From an uncultured Prevotella sp. (GTDB lineage Bacteria; Bacteroidota; Bacteroidia; Bacteroidales; Bacteroidaceae): DNA of 5,430 bases. The notes beneath the pieces are model-generated. The model saw nothing but the letters and a program-made list of their open reading frames with translations. It made no database searches and was not told the DNA's origin. Location: NCBI GenBank assembly GCA_905210845.1, contig CAJLYG010000202.1, forward strand, positions 1 to 5,430. The letters are read 5' to 3'. Shown piece after piece: positions 1 through 5,430 of the stretch (position 1 is the first letter of the stretch; each line of letters starts with the position of its first letter). Position numbers and translations under genes: made by a program.

Positions 1-12
1 TCATTGCAAAAG

Positions 13-57
13 AAAAGAGGATGCATCATAAAACTTAATTTTGATACACCCTCTTTT
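13..57 (-). terminator. Rho-independent terminator after the SusC/SusD pair
   Basis: Arms at 13-28 and 42-57 form an inverted repeat with a 13-base loop. In DNA the arms match at 14 of 16 positions. Both mismatches become G-U pairs in RNA read from the minus strand, so all 16 positions pair there, while plus-strand RNA would have two A-C mismatches. The minus-strand 3' arm ends in CCUCUUUU and is followed by CUUUUGC, which gives a U-rich tail. The hairpin begins 11 bases after the SusD stop codon. The direction of the wobble pairs and the tail both support a terminator for the minus-strand operon. The stem base is A-U rich, so termination strength is uncertain. Confidence 0.8.
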
Positions 58-68
58 GTATGACTTGA

Positions 69-1622
69 TTAATCCCAATTTGGATTTTGCTTCAAGGTTC
101 CTTTCGAGAGGTCAATCTCTACCAAAGGTATCGCCCAGAGGTAATCACGGTCTGGATTAAACTTACGTTTCTCTACCAAGAACGAAGTTCCATCAGAACG
201 CACGCCATAAACAGGCTTCGTTACATCTGCCTCCGTGGTGCGGTAACTGCGGGTATCAAAGAGGTGGATACCTTCGAATGCCAATTCCAGACGACGCTCA
301 TGACGAATGGCTGTCCGCATCTCATCCTTAGAGAGCCCTGTAGGCAGAGGAGGAAGGTCCACGCTGGGACGCTGACGGATGGCATTCACCGCGTCATATA
401 CTTTCTGGTCGGGCGCAGACAAGAGTTCATTACGACACTCTGCATACGTCAGCAATACCTCTGCATAACGGATGTAGATGAAGTTAGTCCAGTCATAATT
501 GTTGATTCCATCGTTGTCTGGATTGATATACTTACGCATGGTATATCCCGTACGGGTATGGTTTCCATCCCCGAGATTGTTCGTCCGATAAGTTTTCCCG
601 GCAATCGTGGCTCCATTCCATAGGATAGAATAAGCCAAACGTGGGTCACGGTTCTTGAAGGGATCCTTGGGATCATACAATGGAGATTCCGTAATCGACT
701 TTCCATCGGTGCAAGGATAAGCGTCCACAAGGTCTTGCGAGGGAGAAAGAGCCTCCCATCCACCTAAGATGATCGGTGCAAAATAAAGTCCGATAACACT
801 GCCTTCCTTGCTGTTCTTCGCATCTTCCATATACTCGCGGTCGAAAATGATCTCGTCACTGTTCTCGCCTGCAGGTTGGAACAGGTCACCGTAGTTGTTG
901 TACAAGTGGAATGCACCCGACTGCATGACCTTCTCTGCAGCTTCCTGAGCTACATCGTACTGATGCTGATAGAAAGCCACGCGAGCCTTCAAGGCATAGC
1001 ATGCACCAGCACTGGGCTTACCATGATCAGCTTGTTCGCGTATCATCGGTAGATCGGGGGCAGCAGCATCCAATAACTTAATTATGTAATTGTAGGTCTC
1101 CTCTGCTGTATTACGAGCCGGGATGGTCTCGTTCAGTCCCAAGGGATGGTCAAGGATGGGCACGCCACCCATATATTTCAATAAGGTAGAATAAAAGAAG
1201 GCCTCTAAGAATTTCACCTCAGCTGTCATCCTTTTCCTTGCGGTCTCATCCATCTGTACCTGTGGGATGTTCTGATAAAACACCAAGCAGCGGCGGATAC
1301 CAGAATAGGCATCTGTCCACAACTGGCGGAAATGCGAACAACTTGACGTTGCCGTACCTGCCGAGAGCTGTCCCTGATCTGCATCAACATAAACAGGAAC
1401 GGCATTATCTGTGTAGCACTCTGTCATGATAGTATGGTTCTCGGGCTGTACCAGATAACGGTAGATGCTATTCTGGAACTCTTGTGCGTCACTTTCCGTA
1501 TTCCAAAAAGACTCATTGGTAAGCTTGTCTTTTGGATTACGGTCAAGAAAACTGTCGTTGCACGACGTCAGCAAGACTCCTCCTAGGAGGATCGTTGCCA
1601 TGATTTTATATGTCTGTCTCAT
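69..1622 (-). CDS. SusD/RagB-family outer-membrane nutrient-binding lipoprotein
   Basis: This 517-residue protein is a surface lipoprotein that in its family binds an oligosaccharide (or peptide) and lids the partner SusC barrel. Residues 1-21 are a type II signal peptide: Arg2 and Lys6, a hydrophobic stretch ILLGGVLL, and the lipobox LTSC with Cys21 as the lipidated residue. The N-terminal SusD-like, TPR-rich part runs to roughly residue 235. The C-terminal RagB/SusD domain covers about 280-517 and shows the family signatures ERRLELAFEG (442-451) followed by HLFDTRSY, then YLWAIP (494-499) and a final KQNPNWD. Length is normal for the family and no frame break is seen. The ATG at 1622 gives a complete signal peptide. 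It lies 11 bases after the SusC stop, so the two genes are probably co-transcribed and translated together. The ligand cannot be read from the sequence, and no gene follows before the terminator. Confidence 0.96.
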   Translation of the reverse strand: MRQTYKIMATILLGGVLLTSCNDSFLDRNPKDKLTNESFWNTESDAQEFQNSIYRYLVQPENHTIMTECYTDNAVPVYVDADQGQLSAGTATSSCSHFRQLWTDAYSGIRRCLVFYQNIPQVQMDETARKRMTAEVKFLEAFFYSTLLKYMGGVPILDHPLGLNETIPARNTAEETYNYIIKLLDAAAPDLPMIREQADHGKPSAGACYALKARVAFYQHQYDVAQEAAEKVMQSGAFHLYNNYGDLFQPAGENSDEIIFDREYMEDAKNSKEGSVIGLYFAPIILGGWEALSPSQDLVDAYPCTDGKSITESPLYDPKDPFKNRDPRLAYSILWNGATIAGKTYRTNNLGDGNHTRTGYTMRKYINPDNDGINNYDWTNFIYIRYAEVLLTYAECRNELLSAPDQKVYDAVNAIRQRPSVDLPPLPTGLSKDEMRTAIRHERRLELAFEGIHLFDTRSYRTTEADVTKPVYGVRSDGTSFLVEKRKFNPDRDYLWAIPLVEIDLSKGTLKQNPNWD

Positions 1623-1633
1623 GGAATTCTGAT

Positions 1634-4600
1634 TTAGAAAATTATATTGAGTCCAAAAGTATAATTGCGGGTCAATGGATAATAGGATCCAGTGACCATT
1701 TCAGGATCGACACCATCAAAGTCTGTGATCGTGAAGACGTTGTCTACACTTCCATAGATTCTCAGCTTTGTCAGTCCCAATTTCCCGATGATATTCTTGG
1801 GAAGGCTATATCCAAGCTGTAGGTTACGCATCTTCAAGAAGCTGGCATCCTGTACCCAGAAACTGGAAAGCGTACGGTTCTTGCTGTCGCGCATAGATAG
1901 TCTCGGCATAGATGCTCCCGTATTCTCTGGAGTCCAACTGTCTAAGTATTTATCTGTCAACTTGCCACCATTGTAGAAAGCATAACGGATCTCTGAGACC
2001 GGCAGTCCCTTAACGCCAGCCACGCCTTGGAAGACAGCACTCAAATCAAAATTAGAATACTGAAGGCCGAAATTCAGTCCATAGTTGATCTTCGGGAAAT
2101 AAGAACCCAACACCTTACGGTCGCGGCTGTCAACGACATTGTCTCCATTCAGGTCACGATACTTCAGGTCGCCCGGCACTGGGGTTCCTAAAGTCTGCTT
2201 TGCATGAGAATTGATTTCCTCTTGACTCTGGAAGATGCCGTCACATACGTAGCCATAGTATGCCCATAAGGGATCACCCACTGATTGTCCCGGAGTATCA
2301 CCACCCCTTAGACTTGTAATCTTATTCTTGACATAACTGAAGTTGGCCTGTACATTATAAGTCAATTTACCAATATTGTTGTTATGGCCTACCTGTATTT
2401 CAAAACCGGTATTGCGTACCTTTCCTGCATTCTGCATCGGTGCGCCTACACCCACGATATAAGGAATAGGCAACTGCAACAGGATATCCCGCGTATCCTT
2501 CCGGAAGAAATCAGCGGTCAATGTCAACTTATTATTAAAGAAGGTCGCATCGATACCCAAATTCCATTGTTCTGTTTTCTCCCATGTGATCTCATTGTTG
2601 GCCATAGGATCAGCAATAGAAACACCACTCTGCAGAGCAGAATTGAAAATATAATCATATCCAAAAACATAAGTATTCTGATAAGGATAATAGGTCGTGT
2701 AGCCATTCTTGTCTACGGTCTCCTGGTTACCTAACAGACCCCAGGAAAGGCGCAGCTTCAGGTTGTCAATCCAATTAACATGGAAGAACTTCTCCTGCGA
2801 GATTCTCCATCCTGCGGAGAAAGATGGGAAGACACCAAAACGCTTGTGCTTTGGGAAACGGCTCGTACCATCGTCACGCAAGTTTGCCTCAAAAAGATAG
2901 CGATTGTCATAATCGTAGGTCAGACGACCAAAAACTGACCTCAGGGCATACTCTGTCTCGTTACCACCCGTGGTCTGACCCGTCACTTCACCAGCATCTA
3001 TCTCATCCAGTCCGTTGGGAATATTCTTACGAGAGGCACTCAGTGTACGGGTGCGACGGAAGATCTGGGAATAACCCACCAGTCCGCCTACTTCATGCTT
3101 CCCAAAGGTCTTGTGATAATCGAGATAGGCCTGCAAATTGTATTCATAATATTTCGTGTCATAGTTATAGATCACACTCTGGGTGTCCTTAACGGGCACG
3201 TCATTGTCTACCTCATAGAAGGTCATGGCATTCGTGTGGACAGGATTGTCGACTGTATAGGATGTCAGGGCGGCGATACCGCGTGCCTTCAATCCATCGA
3301 TGATGTCAACTGTCAAGCCCATGTTGCCTTGGAAGTTGGTCTCCACCGACCGGGAAATACCACCAATCCTGGAGTAAGCAACGGAGTTATGCTCGTTCTT
3401 GAACAGGGTGTACCTGCCATTGCTCAGTTGGATGGGGGTGACCGGAGTCTCACGGAATGCTTCGTGCATCAGCTCGCCCACACCAGCGGCAGGCTGGATT
3501 GCCTTGCTCCGATAGAAAGCAATGTTCGTGCTGAACTTCACCCGCTTGTTGATCTGTGCATCCAAATTGGAACGGAAGTTCATCTTGTTAAAGCTGGTGT
3601 TTTCAATGAGTCCACCTTTATTGTAGTAGTTCATCGCCACATTATAGGTGATCCTGTCACTACCGCCCTTCATCCCCACATGGTGGTTTGTGAAGAATCC
3701 ATGCTTGTCAAGCAACGTTCCCAACCAATCAGAATCTGGATAATGGTCAGGATCCCCGCCATTGCGGTACTTTTCAAGCATCTCGTCGCTATACGGGGCA
3801 GACAACCCATCATTGGTATAAGCGAGGTTCATCAGTCGCGCATAGTCATAAGAGCCCACGAAATTAGGCATCCTGGTCTTTTGCTGCCAACCTGCATAAC
3901 CATCATAAGAGACAACGGTCCGTCCCGACTGTCCATGCTTCGTCGTGATGAGCACAACGCCATTGGCAGCACGCACACCATAGATGGCTGATGCTGCAGC
4001 GTCCTTCAACACGGTAATGTTCTCAATATCATTGGGGTTTACGTCCGACATCGACGACTCCACTCCATCAACGACTACCATTGCACTGGCGTTTCCCATG
4101 GTACCTAACCCACGAACACGCATGATTCCTTGGTCGGAACCAGGCAGACTGGTATTCTGGATGACGGTGACACCTGGCATCAATCCCGTCAGCATAGAGG
4201 TCACGTCACTACCTGTACGGTTGGCCAACTTGTCGGAAGACACGGAAGCAACGGAACCCGTAAGGTTCACCTTCTTCTGTGTGCCGTATCCGACCACCAC
4301 AACCTCGTCGAGCGACTTGTTCTTCTCTTGCAAGACAATGTCATAACGGTCCTTTCCTGCAGACACGGTGAACGTGGAGGATGCGAATCCTACATAGGAA
4401 ACCGTCAGCTTAGCACCACTCGCCACCGAAAGGGTGAAGTTACCGTCAACGTCAGTAACGGTACCATTCCGCTTGCCCTCTTCCGTAACATAGGCTCCGA
4501 TAATCGGCTGACCGGTCTCATCCTTGACCGTTCCAGAAATCTTCTGCATGCCTTGTTGGTTAATCACTGTCGTGGCATTGCTGGCACTTGTCGCCATGGA

Positions 4601-4651
4601 TGTAGCGGGCATCAGGCATCCGCCGACAAACAAGGCTACAGCTGGCAACAC
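1634..4651 (-). CDS. SusC/RagA-family TonB-dependent outer-membrane transporter (start uncertain)
   Basis: This is the outer-membrane barrel that imports the ligand captured by SusD, using energy passed through TonB. Numbering from the GTG at 4651 gives 1005 residues. A hydrophobic signal segment (PAVALFVGG) ends near SMA (18-20). A carboxypeptidase-regulatory-like Ig fold follows (about 36-108, SGTVKDETGQPIIGA and VDGNFTL), then a TonB-box-like DEVVVVGYG (115-123). The plug domain (about 128-240) contains VRGLGT, VVVDGVE and the SusC signature DAAASAIYGVRAANGVVLITT. The barrel extends to the C-terminus, YTFGLNIIF, whose last residue is the aromatic Phe typical of barrel proteins. There is no STN domain between signal peptide and Ig fold, so ECF/anti-sigma signalling by this receptor is unlikely. 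The GTG start is doubtful because it removes the basic part of the signal peptide. In-frame codons upstream read FKKTERSSL, a proper basic n-region, but have no ATG; see the entry at 4636-4692. The barrel is otherwise intact. Confidence 0.95.
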   Translation of the reverse strand: MLPAVALFVGGCLMPATSMATSASNATTVINQQGMQKISGTVKDETGQPIIGAYVTEEGKRNGTVTDVDGNFTLSVASGAKLTVSYVGFASSTFTVSAGKDRYDIVLQEKNKSLDEVVVVGYGTQKKVNLTGSVASVSSDKLANRTGSDVTSMLTGLMPGVTVIQNTSLPGSDQGIMRVRGLGTMGNASAMVVVDGVESSMSDVNPNDIENITVLKDAAASAIYGVRAANGVVLITTKHGQSGRTVVSYDGYAGWQQKTRMPNFVGSYDYARLMNLAYTNDGLSAPYSDEMLEKYRNGGDPDHYPDSDWLGTLLDKHGFFTNHHVGMKGGSDRITYNVAMNYYNKGGLIENTSFNKMNFRSNLDAQINKRVKFSTNIAFYRSKAIQPAAGVGELMHEAFRETPVTPIQLSNGRYTLFKNEHNSVAYSRIGGISRSVETNFQGNMGLTVDIIDGLKARGIAALTSYTVDNPVHTNAMTFYEVDNDVPVKDTQSVIYNYDTKYYEYNLQAYLDYHKTFGKHEVGGLVGYSQIFRRTRTLSASRKNIPNGLDEIDAGEVTGQTTGGNETEYALRSVFGRLTYDYDNRYLFEANLRDDGTSRFPKHKRFGVFPSFSAGWRISQEKFFHVNWIDNLKLRLSWGLLGNQETVDKNGYTTYYPYQNTYVFGYDYIFNSALQSGVSIADPMANNEITWEKTEQWNLGIDATFFNNKLTLTADFFRKDTRDILLQLPIPYIVGVGAPMQNAGKVRNTGFEIQVGHNNNIGKLTYNVQANFSYVKNKITSLRGGDTPGQSVGDPLWAYYGYVCDGIFQSQEEINSHAKQTLGTPVPGDLKYRDLNGDNVVDSRDRKVLGSYFPKINYGLNFGLQYSNFDLSAVFQGVAGVKGLPVSEIRYAFYNGGKLTDKYLDSWTPENTGASMPRLSMRDSKNRTLSSFWVQDASFLKMRNLQLGYSLPKNIIGKLGLTKLRIYGSVDNVFTITDFDGVDPEMVTGSYYPLTRNYTFGLNIIF

Positions 4652-4692
4652 CAGACTACTTCTCTCAGTTTTCTTAAATGTGTTTTGTTCAT
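4636..4692 (-). other. Out-of-frame ATG and signal-peptide start of the SusC-like gene (apparent one-base frame break)
   Basis: The only nearby ATG (4692-4690) opens a reading frame of 18 codons, MNKTHLRKLREVVWCCQL, that stops at 4638-4636. The frame of the transporter is offset by one base. It is open upstream to a stop at 4738-4736, has no ATG, and encodes the basic residues KKTER just before the hydrophobic core. One extra base in either short A-run (4683-4686 or 4670-4673) would join ATG to the transporter frame and give a normal signal peptide beginning MNKN or MNKTHLRKTER. I see the frame break directly. Its cause may be a mutation, a sequencing error, a slip at AGA-AAA, or use of a non-ATG start such as GTG 4651. 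Confidence 0.6.
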
Positions 4693-4865
4693 GTGGTAAA
4701 AAATTAAATTGAACAACTTGAGTAAGCTTCGCTTGTTAAGATCTTCGTCCAGATCACTTAAAATGACCCTTCTTCAAGATCGTTACATTGGAAATACTAT
4801 ATATATTTTTCTCGATTTTTCTCATGATCAGATCGTTAAGCAAATGACTAAAACGTATGTACTAC
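4692..4865 (-). promoter_or_regulatory. Putative structured 5' leader of the SusC/SusD operon
   Basis: If transcription starts just after the -7 box at 4870, about 170 bases of untranslated leader precede the ATG at 4692. Within it, 4740-4781 can fold in minus-strand RNA as a nested hairpin: an outer GAUCUU/AAGAUC stem and an inner GGGUCA/UGAUCU stem containing G-U pairs, with a 7-base loop. The 9-mer AACGATCTR-like core (AGATCGTTA on the plus strand) occurs twice, at 4777-4785 and 4830-4838. A 10-base unit containing TTTTTCTC is tandem at 4805-4823. The last bases before the ATG are T-rich (ATTTTTTACCAC) with no Shine-Dalgarno sequence, as is common in Bacteroidetes. I do not recognise a named riboswitch. 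Confidence 0.4.
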
Positions 4866-4869
4866 GCCA

Positions 4870-4901
4870 CAAAAGTAGGGATTATTTTCATTCCTACCAA
4901 A
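4870..4901 (-). promoter_or_regulatory. Bacteroidetes-type sigma-AB promoter for the SusC/SusD operon
   Basis: Read on the minus strand, TTTG (4901-4898) is followed by exactly 20 bases and TACTTTTG (4877-4870). This fully matches the Bacteroidetes primary sigma factor consensus of a -33 TTTG and a -7 TAnnTTTG with 19-21 bases between them. Transcription would begin around 4863-4866 and run into the transporter gene. No other full match with a good -33 box was found in the upstream region, so this is the best candidate for the operon promoter. Confidence 0.7.
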
Positions 4902-4921
4902 TTTTTCGGGCAAAATTTTCG
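4898..4921. repeat. Two near-identical 11-bp direct repeats overlapping the -33 element
   Basis: The plus-strand sequences CAAATTTTTCG (4898-4908) and CAAAATTTTCG (4911-4921) agree at 10 of 11 positions, with starts 13 bases apart. The first copy contains the -33 TTTG of the operon promoter. Paired direct repeats next to a promoter are a common form of activator or repressor site, and SusC/SusD operons are usually controlled by a substrate-responsive regulator, but the regulator here is unknown. Low base complexity (A and T runs) makes a chance origin possible. Confidence 0.35.
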
Positions 4922-5054
4922 AATTAAGATGAGTCAATCTGAAGGGGAATCCACAGCCGAAGCGATGGACAAAGGGCATCATAAGTGTGATTCAAGGATG
5001 TTAAAGGTATGTTTTAAAAAAGGGAAAGTACGTATTTTTTATAAGTGATTGAGA

Positions 5055-5076
5055 ATGAGATAAGTTTTTATCTCAT
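5055..5076. repeat. Perfect 9-bp inverted repeat with 4-base spacer
   Basis: ATGAGATAA (5055-5063) and TTATCTCAT (5068-5076) are exact inverted copies around GTTT. The downstream side lacks a T-run on either strand (A-run at 5076-5081 on plus, TCTCAATC on minus), so it does not look like an intrinsic terminator. It lies about 155 bases upstream of the -33 box of the operon promoter and about 85 bases downstream of the weaker -7 box at 5163-5170. It could be a binding site for a dimeric regulator or an RNA hairpin in a long leader. Confidence 0.4.
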
Positions 5077-5162
5077 AAAAAGAAGAGGTTACGAATTAGA
5101 AATAAACAGAATGTAGCATCCTGCTGTGATTTGCATAACCATCCAAAGAACTCTTTCGGTTG

Positions 5163-5170
5163 CAAAGGTA
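5163..5170 (-). promoter_or_regulatory. Possible second minus-strand promoter (-7 box only)
   Basis: The minus strand reads TACCTTTGCA, a full match to the Bacteroidetes -7 consensus TAnnTTTG. The -33 position is weak: the nearest candidate is TTTA with a 17-base gap, inside the hairpin at 5179-5220. If it is active, transcription would start near 5157, giving either a leader of about 460 bases for the SusC/SusD operon or a short leader RNA. Confidence 0.35.
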
Positions 5171-5178
5171 CGATATTT

Positions 5179-5224
5179 AATCGGGGATAAAGAATGTTTT
5201 AAGATTTTTTATCCTCGATTTTTT
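5179..5224 (+). terminator. Strong hairpin with T-run, oriented as a plus-strand terminator
   Basis: Arms 5179-5195 and 5204-5220 pair over 17 positions with an 8-base loop when read as plus-strand RNA, including two G-U pairs (5184 with 5215, 5192 with 5207). The arm is followed by a run of six T (5219-5224). In minus-strand RNA the two G-U pairs become A-C mismatches and no U-run follows (AAAUAUCG). The shape therefore fits a plus-strand terminator best. It lies 25 bases after the stop of the minus-strand gene at 5246 and may partly serve that gene too. No plus-strand gene ending here is visible. Confidence 0.55.
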
Positions 5225-5245
5225 GCTTGGATAAATCTGTTTTTA

Positions 5246-5430
5246 TTAACCATATTCTTCTCTATTCTTTGCTATTGCCATTTCAATCCATTCAAACATA
5301 TGTGGTAAGGGTTCCTGTTTTGAATGGTCTATTTCGTTTGCATATATCCATCCTTTCGTGTGTTTTGTATAAAAGTCAGCCGTCGTCGAAGAAAGACAGT
5401 CCTCGTACCTCAGACTAACTTCCTCCGACT
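5246..5430 (-). CDS. C-terminal 60 residues of an unrecognised protein (gene continues past the right edge)
   Basis: A minus-strand reading frame is open from the window edge to TAA at 5248-5246, immediately followed by a second in-frame TAA (5245-5243). It encodes 60 residues ending IAKNREEYG. The composition is that of a soluble, charged protein: aromatic and acidic residues such as DFYTKHTKGWIYANEID, then an amphipathic C-terminal helix around MFEWIEMAIAKNREEYG. There is no membrane segment. The other two minus frames across the same stretch contain stops. I do not recognise the family and assign no function. It is in the same orientation as the SusC/SusD pair but is separated by about 550 bases with a hairpin and promoters, so it is probably a separate transcription unit. 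A regulator or enzyme of the same locus is possible but not shown. Confidence 0.75.
   Translation of the reverse strand, partial: SEEVSLRYEDCLSSTTADFYTKHTKGWIYANEIDHSKQEPLPHMFEWIEMAIAKNREEYG

Noticed and set aside
87..623. Plus-strand open frame of 178 codons inside the SusD-like gene
   Set aside because: It is antisense to the intact C-terminal SusD domain and its translation has no recognisable motif.
1623..1633. Possible regulatory site in the 11-base gap between the SusC-like and SusD-like genes
   Set aside because: The gap has only a 6-base palindrome (GAATTC), which is expected by chance; there is no room for a promoter or terminator.
3095..3991. Plus-strand open frame of 298 codons inside the SusC-like gene
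   Set aside because: It is fully antisense to a well-conserved transporter. Its Ile/Val/His-rich translation shows no domain, and it has no promoter or terminator.
4130..4699. Plus-strand open frame of 189 codons opposite the start of the SusC-like gene
   Set aside because: It is complementary to the conserved plug and Ig-like domains. Its composition (many His, Arg, Ser) is typical of a shadow frame.
4848..4982. Minus-strand open frame of 44 codons (starts MMPFVHRFGCGF)
   Set aside because: It lies over the best promoter, has no upstream signal and no recognisable sequence. A slightly GC-richer patch at 4930-4980 makes a chance frame likely; an old gene remnant cannot be excluded.
4857..5048. 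Plus-strand open frame of 63 codons in the upstream region, considered as the gene served by the plus-oriented terminator
   Set aside because: No plus-strand promoter box is present, the translation looks random, and it ends about 130 bases before the hairpin.
4981..5065. ATAAGTG at 4981 and 5041, plus ATAAGT at 5060, as a repeat array
   Set aside because: The units are 6-7 bases in AT-rich DNA with irregular spacing, so chance is the simplest explanation.

Overview
The window looks like chromosomal DNA of a Bacteroidales bacterium, probably Prevotellaceae-like. The evidence is a SusC/RagA-type TonB-dependent transporter gene followed directly by a SusD/RagB-type lipoprotein gene, Bacteroidetes-style promoter sequences (TTTG, about 20 bases, TAnnTTTG), and no clear Shine-Dalgarno sequences. 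The genus is inferred from protein style only.

Layout: every supported gene lies on the minus strand, so it reads from right to left. At the right edge (5246-5430) is the last 60 codons of a gene that begins outside the window; I do not recognise its family. Next is a gene-poor, AT-rich stretch of about 550 bases (4693-5245). It holds a strong hairpin with a T-run that points in the plus direction, one or two minus-strand promoters, a perfect 9-bp dyad, a pair of near-identical 11-bp repeats overlapping the better promoter, and a leader that can fold. The SusC-like gene (1634-4651, probably from near 4692) comes next, then 11 bases, then the SusD-like gene (69-1622). A 16-bp hairpin with a U-rich tail, 11 bases after the SusD stop, looks like the operon terminator.

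How the genes work together: in this family the SusC protein is an outer-membrane barrel that takes up an oligosaccharide or peptide with energy from TonB. The SusD lipoprotein sits over it on the cell surface and captures the ligand. Their adjacency and order are the standard arrangement. No enzyme, SusE/F-type protein or regulator is visible, so the substrate cannot be inferred. The transporter has no STN domain, so it is probably not a signalling receptor of the anti-sigma/ECF type.

The window contains no obviously new system. The points most worth a second look are: the apparent one-base frame break at the very start of the SusC-like gene, which separates a good ATG from the signal peptide; the terminator placed right after susD, which makes this a two-gene unit; the plus-oriented terminator in a region with no plus-strand gene; and the promoter with a direct repeat over its -33 element.
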